Made by a program: the position numbers and the translations under genes. A stretch of 64,000 bases of DNA from Clostridium sp. Cult3 (GTDB lineage Bacteria; Bacillota; Clostridia; Tissierellales; Tepidimicrobiaceae): contig NZ_PPXY01000019.1 of NCBI RefSeq assembly GCF_021655115.1, forward strand, positions 124,001-188,000. Reading direction: 5' to 3'. Below, in pieces: positions 32,661 to 41,659 of this stretch (the first letter of the stretch is position 1; each line of letters starts with the position of its first letter). The notes beneath the pieces were generated by a model. The model had not been told where the DNA came from. It saw nothing but the letters and a program-made list of their open reading frames with translations, and did not search any database.

Positions 32661-35339
32661 TCAACTCCCTAATTTTTCTATTCTAACAGCAGCTACCTTC
32701 AACTCGGGAATCTTTGCAATAGAATCCAGTTCTGTGTTAGTAAGGTAGTTAGCTGCTCCCTCAGCAAAGTGGAAAGGCATAAATAATACATTTTCATCTA
32801 TTATATCGGTTATTTTCGCCTTCGTGATTATTTTTCCTCTTCTTGATGCTAATCTAACCTTTTCTCCATCAGCTATACCCAATTTATTAGCAGTTACCTC
32901 ATTTATCTCTACATAGGATTCAGAGGAAATCTTATTTAGTCCCTCTACTCTACCAGTCATAGTTCTGGTATGGTAGTGATATAGTATTCTTCCAGTGGTA
33001 AATATAAATGGATATTCTGAATCAGCCAGCTCAGCGCTATCTCTATGATCTATTGGCATAAACAACCCTCTGCCTCTAGCTATAGCCGCTTTATGAAGAT
33101 ATTTAGTACCTGGATGATCTACATCTGGGCAAGGCCATTGTATGCCATCTTCCTCAATTCTATCGTAAGTAATACCTCCATATTGGGGTGTTACAGTTCT
33201 AATTTCCTCCATTATCTCCGAAGGATCTAAATACTTTTTGCTGTAGCCGAGTCTGTTCATAAGCTCCATCAATATCTGCCAATCAGGTTTAGAATCTCCT
33301 ACTGATTCTATTGCCTTTCTTACCCTTTGAACTCTTCTTTCTGTATTAGTAAAGGTACCATCCTTTTCTGCAAAGGACGCTGCTGGCAATACTACATCAG
33401 CTAGTTCTGCTGTTTCCGTTAGGAATATATCTTGAACCACTAGAAAATCTAAGTTGTTTAAAGCTTTTCTCACATGGTTTATGTCCGGATCTGAAACCAT
33501 AGGATTTTCTCCCATTATATATAGAAACTTAATATTTCCTGTCTCTGCTTCATCTAAAATTTCTGGTACTGTAAGTCCTACCTTGTTTGGAAGCTTTGAT
33601 TCCCAAAGGGTTTCAAATTTCTCCTGAACTTCTGGTTTAAATACCTTTTGATATCCTGGCAAATCTGCTGGCAATCCTCCCATATCACAGGCCCCTTGAA
33701 CATTATTCTGTCCTCTCAGTGGATTTACTCCAGCTGATTCCTTGCCAATGTTTCCACATAGTAGGCTTAAATTAGATACACTCATTACAGAATGGGTTCC
33801 TGTAGTATGCTGAGTAATACCCATAGCATAATATATTCCAGCCTTATCCGCCTGGGCATATATAAGGGCTGCTTTTATTATATCCTCCTCATCTACTCCA
33901 CATATTTCTGCTACTAATTGTGGAGTATAGCCTCTTATAACCCTTTCAAATTCCTCAAAATTTTCCGTTCTTTCTTCTATATATTTTTTATCATGTAGTC
34001 CACGGCTAATGATTACATTCATCATGCCATTTAATAAAGCTATATTAGTCCCAGGTTTAATTTGAAGGAATACATCTGCATAGTCAGCTAATTCAATCCT
34101 TCTTGGATCAGCTACTATTAGTTTTGCCCCTCTTTTAACTGCCCTTTTCATAACCGTCCCTATCACAGGATGGTTCTCAGTAGTATTTGAACCAATTACA
34201 AATATAGCATCTGCATCTATTATTTCCTCTATGCTATTGGTCATAGCACCGCTTCCTAATGTAGTTGCAAGACCTGCAACGGTGGAAGCATGTCAGAGCC
34301 GCGCGCAGTGATCTACATTGTTGGTTCCAATCACTGCCCTGAACATCTTTTGGAATAAATAGTTTTCTTCATTGGTACATCTAGCTGAAGTTAATCCTGC
34401 AAAGACCTCTGGCCCATGATTACTTTTCGTTTCATTTACTTTATCTACGATGACCCTATAGGCTTCATCCCAACTAGCTTCTTCAAATTTTCCATTTCTC
34501 TTTATAAGAGGGGTTTTAAGCCTATCAGGATGATTAATAAAGGGATATGCAAATCTACCTTTTACACATAGAAGTCCATTGTTGGCCTTTCCCCTTGCTG
34601 GTTCTACTCCAACTACCTTATTCCCCTTAACCAATAGCTCTATTTGACAACCTACACCACAATAGGAACAAGTAGTCTTTACCTTTTCCAACTCCCAATG
34701 TCGAACTTTTTCCTTTCGCTTAGGCATTAGTGCACCAACGGGACAGGCAGCTACACAGTTCCCGCAGGATACACATTTTGAAGTTGCAAGCCCCATATCA
34801 AAGGGAGTAACTACCTTTGTATCAAAACCCCTGCCCTCTAAGCCAATAGCGTCAGTACATTGAAGCTCAGAACAAACTCTAACGCATTTACCACATAGAA
34901 TACATTTATTAGGGTCATAGGTATAAAAATGATTGGAATAATCCGTATTATAATCCTTTTTCTCTCCTATATAGCTTCCTTCAAGAACTCCATATTCAAA
35001 ACAATAATCTTGAAGACTACAATCTCCAGATTTTTCACAACTAAGGCAATCTTCCGGATGATTGGAAAATAGGAGATCTAATATATCTCTTCTTGCATTT
35101 ATAACCTTTTCACTATGGGTTTGTATCTCCATACCTTCCCTTACCTTAAGGGAACAGGAAGTCTGAAGATTTTTCTTTCCCTTAACCTCTACTATACATA
35201 ATCTACATGCTGCATAGGGCTCTAATCTATCATCATGACATAGGGTAGGGATATCTATCCCTAAGTCCCTACAAGCTTCAAGTACTGTAATATCCTTTGC
35301 CACTTGATGCTTTATGCCATTTATTATAATTTCCACCAT
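32661..35339 (-). CDS. fdhA: Selenocysteine-containing formate dehydrogenase alpha subunit
   Basis: An 892-residue protein that must be read through an in-frame TGA at 34293-34295 as selenocysteine 349: the context HCARL-U-HASTVAGLATTLGSGAMT is the FDH active site. N-terminal domains: [2Fe-2S] (residues ~20-75), His-Cys [4Fe-4S], two [4Fe-4S] (CILCGKCVRVC, CVSCGNCVAACP) and a molybdopterin [4Fe-4S] (CSYCGVGC). Length and layout match the W/Se enzyme of Moorella (about 893 residues). A SECIS hairpin lies just after the TGA. The ATG at 35339 follows AGGAG by nine bases. It works with NuoE/NuoF-like subunits encoded upstream. A naive gene caller would split it in two. Confidence 0.95.
34251..34295 (-). 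promoter_or_regulatory. UGA selenocysteine codon with bacterial SECIS element
   Basis: Immediately after TGA (34295-34293) the minus strand forms a lower stem GCTTCC/GGAAGC (34289-34284 with 34256-34251) and an upper stem GTTGCA/TGCAAC (34280-34275 with 34269-34264) with loop GGTCT. The upper stem and loop closely match the Escherichia coli fdhF SECIS apex. SelB would bind here. Confidence 0.92.
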
Positions 35340-35355
35340 AGCTTTCAACTCCTAC

Positions 35356-36291
35356 TTACTTTTTATCTTCTGTTGATAATATCTTTTCAAACACACCTTC
35401 TAATCCTAAGGCTTCCTTCCAAGTAGTTTCTTTAAATTCCCCATCTTCTTTCTTATATGGAGTTTCTGGCTCATCTAAATACAATAGTTCGGTAGTTAAT
35501 CTTCCCTTTAAGCATAGGGGTCTACCTTCTGTAGGGGACTTGGCCCTAACGGCTACGTTCTTACCATTTTTAGATAATACTTCAAAATTACAACCATAAT
35601 CACAAGCCTTACACTTAACCCCTTTAATCTCTCCGTCCCATACTCTAGTCTTTCCTAAAAGTCTTTTATCTACAAGAGCACCAACAGGGCATACGGTAAC
35701 GCATCTATTACATGATACGCAGGTAGATTCCTCTAAAGAAAAATCAGCGTCTGCGACTATCCTAGTATTAAATCCCCTATCTGCAAAGGAAAGAACTTTT
35801 CTATCATGAACTTGTGCGCAAGTTCTAACACACTTACCACATAGTATACATTTACTATCATCTTTTAATATATAAGGGCTTGAGGTGTCCACAAAATTTG
35901 GGCGCCTAGCACCATCATGCTCCCTAAACTTAACATCATATCTATAGGCATATTTTTGTAACAAACATTCACCAGCTTTTTGGCAAGTTAAGCAATCATT
36001 TGGATGATTGTCCAATAATAGCTGTAATATTTCCCTTCTCAAGCTTACTACTCTTTCTGACTCAGTATGAACTACCATACCTTCTTTAACCTTGGTAGAA
36101 CAAGCAGTCTGTAATTTCCTGCTGCCTTCGATTTCCACTATACACAATCTACAAGCTCCCACTACCTCTAAATTTGGATCGTAGCATAGAGCTGGTATCT
36201 CTATACCTAATCTTTTAGCTGCCTGGATTATATTATAATCCCCAGGCACCGTTATCTTTTGCCCATCTATAGTAAGAGTTACATTGCTCAT
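35356..36291 (-). CDS. NuoG-like iron-sulfur electron-transfer subunit
   Basis: A 311-residue protein with the same cluster series as the N-terminus of FdhA: [2Fe-2S] (CYDPNLEVVGACRLCIVE, residues ~36-65), His-Cys site, two [4Fe-4S] motifs (CILCGKCVRTC, CVSCNRCVTVCP) and a C-terminal CKACDYGC motif, but no catalytic pterin domain. It resembles the electron-relay subunits of bifurcating hydrogenases and formate dehydrogenases. AGGAGG precedes the ATG; it lies between nuoF and fdhA. Presumably it links the flavin subunit to FdhA or ferredoxin. Confidence 0.85.
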   Translation of the reverse strand: MSNVTLTIDGQKITVPGDYNIIQAAKRLGIEIPALCYDPNLEVVGACRLCIVEIEGSRKLQTACSTKVKEGMVVHTESERVVSLRREILQLLLDNHPNDCLTCQKAGECLLQKYAYRYDVKFREHDGARRPNFVDTSSPYILKDDSKCILCGKCVRTCAQVHDRKVLSFADRGFNTRIVADADFSLEESTCVSCNRCVTVCPVGALVDKRLLGKTRVWDGEIKGVKCKACDYGCNFEVLSKNGKNVAVRAKSPTEGRPLCLKGRLTTELLYLDEPETPYKKEDGEFKETTWKEALGLEGVFEKILSTEDKK

Positions 36292-36301
36292 ATTATACCT
36301 C

Positions 36302-38194
36302 CTATTTCTTAATTACTGCACCTGTTGGACATACTTCCATGCAGGTTCCGCATTTAATACATTTTTCAGTATCGATAACATGTCTTTCTTTTACCTTGCC
36401 ACTTATGCAGGAGGCAGGACAATTTCTGGCACATTTTGTACAGCCAATACAATCTTCGGTAATAAAATACTCTAATAGGGATTGACACGTACCTCCAGGA
36501 CATTTCTTCTCATTTACATGGGCTTCATATTCATCTCTAAAATATTTTAATGTGGATATTACGGGATTGGCCGCAGTTTGTCCAAGGCCACATAATGATG
36601 CTACAGTTATGGTTTCCGATAGAGATTCTAAAGTTTCAATATCTTCTGGAGTTCCTTCTCCCTCAGTTATCCTCTCTAGGATCTCTAACATCCTCTTAGT
36701 ACCTTCTCTACAGGGAACACACTTGCCGCAGGATTCTTCTACAGTAAAATCTAGGAAGAACCTAGCTATATCCACCATACAGTTATCCTCGTCCATTACT
36801 ACCATTCCACCAGAACCCATTATGGAACCAAGCTCTGCTAGGGATTCAAAATCTACAGGAGTATCCAAATGCTCTTCCGGGATACATCCTCCAGATGGTC
36901 CTCCCGTTTGAATTGCCTTAAACTTCTTGTCATTTGGTATTCCGCCGCCTATATCGAATATTATATCCCTTAATGTAACTCCCATAGGTATCTCTATAAG
37001 ACCAGTATTTTTTACTTTTCCTCCTAATGCAAACACCTTAGTACCTGGAGAATCCTTAGTTCCAATGGACCTAAACCAATCTACTCCCCTTTGGAATATT
37101 ACCGGAACATTTGCAAATGTTTCCACATTGTTTATTATAGTTGGTTTCCCCCACAATCCTTTGTGAGCAGTTCTATGGATTTTAGTCCTAGGCATACCCC
37201 TTCTACCTTCGATGGATTCCATTAATGCTGTCCCTTCACCACATACAAAGGCCCCGGCTCCTAATCTTAACTCTATGTCAAAATTGAAGTCAGTATCGAA
37301 TATATTTTTGCCAAGCAAACCTTTTTCTTTGGCTTGTTCTATAGCTATCTCAAGTCTGTGAACTGCTATTGGGTATTCAGCCCTTACATATATATAACCT
37401 TGATCTGCACCAATAGCATAACCACATATAGCCATAGCTTCTAAAACGGAATGAGGATCACCTTCTAAAATAGATCTATCCATAAATGCTCCTGGGTCCC
37501 CTTCATCTGCATTACATATTACATATTTTTGATCTGATGGGTATTCAAAAGCCGATTCCCATTTTCGCCCTGTTGGAAATCCTGCTCCACCTCTACCCCT
37601 AAGATTAGAAGCCTTCACTAAATCTATTACCTCTTGCTGAGTCATTTCCGTTACCGCTTTTGCTAAAGCTTGGTACCCATCTAGGGCAATATATTCATTA
37701 ATATCTTCAGGATTTACAAGACCACAATTCCTCAAAGCCACCCTAGTCTGTTTTTTATAGAAATTAACTTCACTTACAGGTTTAATAGCACCGTCTACAT
37801 AGGATTCTTTAAATAGTAATCTCTTTACTATGTGCCCTTTTTGAAAATGTTCTTCTACTATTTCATCTACGTCCTCTAGCTTTACATGGCTATAAAAAAT
37901 CCCTTCAGGATATACTACTATATTTGGTCCAGCTTCACAAAGACCAAAACAACCGGTTAATACTATTTTAATATCCTTGTCTAAACCTTTTTCTTTAACT
38001 TTTTTAGCTAATAACTCCCTTATCTTATCTCCATCCGAAGAATGACATCCTGTACCTCCACATACTAATACATGAGTAGGATGCAATTCCATATCCTTTT
38101 GACCATCTGCTATTTCCTTTTGTTCTTCTTGCCTTAATTTGATATTGGCTAACGTTTCCTCTTTGATTTTATTTAAATCTTCAATAGTTATCAC
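36302..38194 (-). CDS. nuoF: NuoF-like NADH-binding flavoprotein subunit
   Basis: A 630-residue protein. Residues ~20-110 are a thioredoxin-like [2Fe-2S] domain (CGGTGCHSSDG, TGCFGLCEAGPN), then the FMN/NADH domain (GRGGAGFPTGRKWE, CNADEGDPGAFMDR, GAGAYVCGEGTAL-like), a [4Fe-4S] site (ESCGKCVPCREG) and two C-terminal [4Fe-4S] ferredoxin motifs (CIGCTKCARNCP, CIKCGTCMEVCP). This is the HydB/HytB layout found in electron-bifurcating complexes. It starts with GTG after GGAGGTG. Confidence 0.94.
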   Translation of the reverse strand: MITIEDLNKIKEETLANIKLRQEEQKEIADGQKDMELHPTHVLVCGGTGCHSSDGDKIRELLAKKVKEKGLDKDIKIVLTGCFGLCEAGPNIVVYPEGIFYSHVKLEDVDEIVEEHFQKGHIVKRLLFKESYVDGAIKPVSEVNFYKKQTRVALRNCGLVNPEDINEYIALDGYQALAKAVTEMTQQEVIDLVKASNLRGRGGAGFPTGRKWESAFEYPSDQKYVICNADEGDPGAFMDRSILEGDPHSVLEAMAICGYAIGADQGYIYVRAEYPIAVHRLEIAIEQAKEKGLLGKNIFDTDFNFDIELRLGAGAFVCGEGTALMESIEGRRGMPRTKIHRTAHKGLWGKPTIINNVETFANVPVIFQRGVDWFRSIGTKDSPGTKVFALGGKVKNTGLIEIPMGVTLRDIIFDIGGGIPNDKKFKAIQTGGPSGGCIPEEHLDTPVDFESLAELGSIMGSGGMVVMDEDNCMVDIARFFLDFTVEESCGKCVPCREGTKRMLEILERITEGEGTPEDIETLESLSETITVASLCGLGQTAANPVISTLKYFRDEYEAHVNEKKCPGGTCQSLLEYFITEDCIGCTKCARNCPASCISGKVKERHVIDTEKCIKCGTCMEVCPTGAVIKK

Positions 38195-38209
38195 TTTTAC
38201 ACCTCCAAA

Positions 38210-38695
38210 TTACCTATACTTGTTTAATATTTCCGTGACGTCTTCTGCTTTGAGCCTACCATAGACATCTTCATTGACCACCAATACAGGTGCCAATCCA
38301 CAGGCTCCTAAACATCTAGTGGCACTAATGGAAAACTTTCTATCTGGGGTAGTTTGTCCCACTGTAATGCCTAGCTCTTCTTCTACTTTGTCTAGCACCT
38401 CTTGGGCACCCTTCACATAACAGGCCGTACCTAAGCATACGCCAATCTTATATTCTCCCTTAGGTACCAAAGAAAATTGAGAGTAAAATGTAGCTACTCC
38501 ATAGATTTCCGATAAAGGAATTCTAAGCTCCTCTGATATCATCTCTTGGATTTCTGTTGGAAGATAACCAAACTGATCCTGGGCTTCATGTAATACTGCC
38601 ATCAATGCTCCCTTTTTACCTTTGTTTTCTCTCATAAATATTTTAAAATCCCTAATCTTTTCCTCATTTGCTTCCCAATCAAATGCAAATTCCAT
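38210..38695 (-). CDS. nuoE: NuoE-like [2Fe-2S] subunit
   Basis: A 161-residue thioredoxin-like ferredoxin with four cluster cysteines (CLGTACYVKGA, CLGACGLAP) typical of NuoE/HydC. It is the first gene of the long operon. Together with the NuoF-like and NuoG-like subunits it would pass electrons between NAD(H) and formate dehydrogenase. AGGAGG lies upstream, at the end of a long structured leader. Confidence 0.95.
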   Translation of the reverse strand: MEFAFDWEANEEKIRDFKIFMRENKGKKGALMAVLHEAQDQFGYLPTEIQEMISEELRIPLSEIYGVATFYSQFSLVPKGEYKIGVCLGTACYVKGAQEVLDKVEEELGITVGQTTPDRKFSISATRCLGACGLAPVLVVNEDVYGRLKAEDVTEILNKYR

Positions 38696-38923
38696 ACCTA
38701 AGCCTCCTTTTTAATCATATATCAAGTAGTTGAATGGTTTTTTACCATTATAGTCATATTCAACAACTTAATATATTTGTTGTTAAAATATTTTTGTAGA
38801 AATTCCACATCTCTATAAAACCTACATCCCTATTAAATATATACGTATACCCTACTTTAATTTGATATAACAATAAAAATATAATATCAATTTAATGTTA
38901 TTTTATTTGATTCTATTTGTCAA
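38696..38923 (-). promoter_or_regulatory. Promoter and long leader of the formate dehydrogenase operon
   Basis: Minus strand TTGACA (38923-38918) and TAACAT (38900-38895) are 17 bases apart, giving a start near 38888 and a leader of about 190 bases. The leader can fold 38758-38769 with 38724-38735 (11 of 12 pairs) or, alternatively, a small ATGGT/ACCAT hairpin inside it. The rest of the gap to 39032 is AT-rich plus a terminator. Confidence 0.55.
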
Positions 38924-38952
38924 TGTTAAGAATATCTAGTTGCAAATAAAAA

Positions 38953-38993
38953 ATCGACCTATATTCTATTTGTTGTTAAAAATATAGATCGAT
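38953..38993 (-). terminator. Terminator of the small membrane protein operon
   Basis: A 13-position stem with one mismatch (38953-38965 with 38981-38993) followed on the minus strand by TTTTTTATTT. Confidence 0.8.
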
Positions 38994-39032
38994 CCATTAT
39001 AGTGCTGTTATTATTTAAGGTTTAAATAAATA

Positions 39033-39473
39033 CTATCTACCTCTTCTATTGTTAGTATTCAAGTCCCTAAGTTTGTTATCTCCTTTATTTACAATCATTT
39101 CAGGAAATACTTTCATACCATATACAGATATAACTGAAATACAAGCTATTGTTCCTAGTTTTCCTCCTATTCCTACAAACACATCCTTAGAAATTATATA
39201 CAAAATGCTTAAGAAAACTGAAACCACTAGCATATCAACATAATTTTGTATACGATCTTTCTCCGACATTCCTGCATAAGAACCTGCTGTAATAGCTGCA
39301 GCCATAGTTAAACCCCAATCTCCAAATAAATAAGGAAATATTATACCACTAAAAAAAGCTACAATAGCTGAGGCAAATACGGGTCCTTTCCCAAGCTTAT
39401 GATTTAAATAAAAAGTTAGGACTCCACCCGAGGCTATCATGATAGATATTCCCAAGATCATCATTCTATCCAT
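39033..39473 (-). CDS. Four-TM membrane protein with GGKLGTIA motif (paralogue of neighbour)
   Basis: A 146-residue protein with about four membrane helices and a short charged C-terminal tail. Near residue 105 it has the motif GIGGKLGTIA, and earlier SYAGMS; both recur at matching positions in the protein encoded at 39485-39835, so the two are paralogues. I do not recognise the family. The pair could form a heteromeric transporter or channel. It is the last gene of a three-gene operon of membrane proteins. Confidence 0.7.
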   Translation of the reverse strand: MDRMMILGISIMIASGGVLTFYLNHKLGKGPVFASAIVAFFSGIIFPYLFGDWGLTMAAAITAGSYAGMSEKDRIQNYVDMLVVSVFLSILYIISKDVFVGIGGKLGTIACISVISVYGMKVFPEMIVNKGDNKLRDLNTNNRRGR

Positions 39474-39484
39474 CTATATCCTCC

Positions 39485-39835
39485 TTAAAGCATTTTAAAT
39501 ATTTCTAAGGTAAGTAAAACAGAAAAAGCTGCAATAGTTCCTAGTTTCCCCCCATAACCATTAAAGACAGATTGAACTAATAAAAAAATAATCCCCACTA
39601 ATAGCCCGGCTAAAATGACCATGGAATAGTTCGTTAAAACTGCAGAAGAAGACATACCTGCAAAAGATGCTGTATAAAGCACTACCGATAATTCTTCAGA
39701 TAAAAATAGTACCCCTAATAAACCAACAATTCCTGAAGACATCATAGGATTAAAATCTAGAGTAGCATTTAAAAAATAAGTAGCAACAGTCCCTATTAAA
39801 GCACAGATTAATACTTTTAAATCCTTGTTCATCAT
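39485..39835 (-). CDS. Small membrane protein with GGKLGTIA motif (paralogue of neighbour)
   Basis: A 116-residue protein with about four membrane helices. It carries SFAGMS and GYGGKLGTIA motifs and aligns along most of its length with the downstream protein. No named family is recognised. It lies three bases after a 61-residue two-helix protein and 11 bases before its paralogue. Confidence 0.7.
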   Translation of the reverse strand: MMNKDLKVLICALIGTVATYFLNATLDFNPMMSSGIVGLLGVLFLSEELSVVLYTASFAGMSSSAVLTNYSMVILAGLLVGIIFLLVQSVFNGYGGKLGTIAAFSVLLTLEIFKML

Positions 39836-39838
39836 ATC

Positions 39839-40024
39839 TTACTCCTTATGTTTTTTTATCTCCTTAATATGGCAATAAACTCCCGCCAAATAAAACAATC
39901 CTATGCCTATTATTAAAAAATTTATCAACCCACTATTACTGTTGGCAACAAAAGATTGATAAATTAAATATATGCCTGTAAAAAGTAATAATATAAGAGA
40001 TAATAAATTAACAATCATATACAC
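39839..40024 (-). CDS. Two-TM small membrane protein
   Basis: A 61-residue protein with two hydrophobic helices (about 2-22 and 31-52) and a basic tail (HIKEIKKHKE). It is the first gene of the three-gene membrane protein operon. A weak AGGGGGA element lies 10 to 12 bases upstream. No function can be assigned. Confidence 0.6.
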   Translation of the reverse strand: MYMIVNLLSLILLLFTGIYLIYQSFVANSNSGLINFLIIGIGLFYLAGVYCHIKEIKKHKE

Positions 40025-40335
40025 TGTCCCCCTAAACCTAAAACATGGAATACTTTGTCTGTTTTTTCACATAATACTTTCCACAGCAAGGAAAGACTTT
40101 TTACTTTACCATTATCCCCCACCAATATTACTACAAAAACTGCATATATTCAACCCTTATCATGATGTTATATCATAATAAGGGTTAGTTGTTATAGGAT
40201 ATTTAAGTGATTTCTATAATATTTTGAAATAAATCTCTATAAATTAATGTTCCAAAATTAACAATCTTTTGTGTTTTATTTATCTCTCACTATGTTATCC
40301 CCTATACCATTTTATGAAAAATAATTTGTTCATTT
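40025..40335. other. Intergenic region with a 14-bp hairpin
   Basis: About 310 AT-rich bases between two leftward units. It holds the upstream region of the small membrane operon and a hairpin at 40152-40186 (AACCCTTAT paired with ATAAGGGTT, continued by ATGAT/ATCAT after one mismatch) without a T-run. No gene is seen. Confidence 0.55.
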
Positions 40336-41658
40336 TTACATAATTAACAAATTTGGTATAGAATAGTATCCTTCCCTTCCGAATATAATATTTTCCCTAC
40401 TTATCCTAGTATAAACTCCTGCAAATTGTTCATTATACATATATACTCCTATGTTTAATTTGAAATCTTCCACATCTATATTGCCTTCTTCATCAAATAA
40501 AACAAAAGGCCTAGTAGGAGGATCTATAAATTGTTGGAATAAATAATTTTTTCCCCAACAATCTTCTAATATCTTCACCCACTCCTCCGCAGCATAATCC
40601 CTTCCTGTATGAACTCCTTGGGACGCAAATGAATCCATGGGTTTCACTATATATTTATCTTTATTGTTTCTTACTTCTTCAAATACCTTTTTATCCCCTG
40701 CAAATTCTTCTGTATAGGGAATGTGTTTTTTAATAAATTCTACTTCTTCCTCCATTAAAAACTCTTGGGTATCCGCATCGTGGAGTATTTTAAATATTAT
40801 CTTATTGTGCATTATTTGGGATCTTAGTGAACCGATTACACATACAGCTCCATCCCTATAAGCTTCTATTAAGTCTGGAATCTCCTGGCTTTTCTCAATA
40901 AATTCTACAGTAACTATCCTTCTATAGATCATGTCTATTCTCATATCTCCATAATAAAGCTTTCCATTAATATAGCGTAAATCCCTTGGGTCTACTATTT
41001 CTACATTATATCCTTTTTTCCTATAGGCCTCTCGAAAAGCTTGAAACTCAGCTGTTATACCTGTCTCCTTGAAATCCACAATTGCTATATTTGGATTTTC
41101 TACCTTGTTCTTATACCTACTATATATGTTAAGGCTTTCTTGAACCCAACTATTAATTAGTTCAAAATAAGTGATATTATATTTTTTTTGCATCTCCTTT
41201 ATGGGTTTTGATTCTAGCATTATATTTGCAAATATATTGTCTTCATTCATCCCTGAAGATCCATCCGTATTCACTTCAATAAATTTAAAATCATCTCCAC
41301 CATCATAGAAAAGGTCAAATCTACTTATAGGAATATTGATGTCATAACCTTGATCTACCAATATAAGCTCTTCTAATAGTTTAGGATATTTGAATTTTTC
41401 CCTATACTTTGGATAATGAATATATCTATCCGTCACCTTATTTGCAATAGACATTAATATATTTCCAGCCTTCTTAAAGTTTTCTATATCTTTCTCTGTA
41501 AAAAACATGGGTTGGTATAAAAATGGTACTGGTTTATCCTTATATCTAGCATTGGAATTCCTAGCTTTGTTCTTAGCCTTCTTGTAATCTTCATAGTATA
41601 TATCCTTATGCTCTTTTACTATATCTATATATTCCTCCGTTAAAGATCTTCCATCCAT
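40336..41658 (-). CDS. ATP-grasp ligase resembling glutathionylspermidine synthase
   Basis: A 440-residue protein with ATP-grasp features: KFIEVNTDGSSGMNEDN near residue 130, KYIVKPMDSFASQGVHTG near 335 and a C-terminal FVLFDEEGNI region. The general order resembles glutathionylspermidine-synthase-type ATP-grasp enzymes. It starts one base after the stop of a glutamate-cysteine-ligase-like gene, so it probably extends a gamma-glutamyl product into a small thiol or related peptide. The true acceptor is unknown. GAGGTG precedes the ATG. Confidence 0.72.
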   Translation of the reverse strand: MDGRSLTEEYIDIVKEHKDIYYEDYKKAKNKARNSNARYKDKPVPFLYQPMFFTEKDIENFKKAGNILMSIANKVTDRYIHYPKYREKFKYPKLLEELILVDQGYDINIPISRFDLFYDGGDDFKFIEVNTDGSSGMNEDNIFANIMLESKPIKEMQKKYNITYFELINSWVQESLNIYSRYKNKVENPNIAIVDFKETGITAEFQAFREAYRKKGYNVEIVDPRDLRYINGKLYYGDMRIDMIYRRIVTVEFIEKSQEIPDLIEAYRDGAVCVIGSLRSQIMHNKIIFKILHDADTQEFLMEEEVEFIKKHIPYTEEFAGDKKVFEEVRNNKDKYIVKPMDSFASQGVHTGRDYAAEEWVKILEDCWGKNYLFQQFIDPPTRPFVLFDEEGNIDVEDFKLNIGVYMYNEQFAGVYTRISRENIIFGREGYYSIPNLLIM

Positions 41659-41659
41659 A

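Noticed and set aside
34244-34295. Interpretation of fdhA as a frameshifted or nonsense-mutated pseudogene in two pieces
   Set aside because: The TGA is at the exact selenocysteine position, the frame continues without shift, and a SECIS structure follows.
38772-38985. Repeated TTTGTTGTTAAAA segments as Rex operators
   Set aside because: Only half of the Rex-type dyad is present in each copy and one copy lies in a terminator loop.
40152-40186. Hairpin as transcription terminator
   Set aside because: The stem is good but there is no T-run on either strand and no gene ends next to it; listed only within the intergenic entry.
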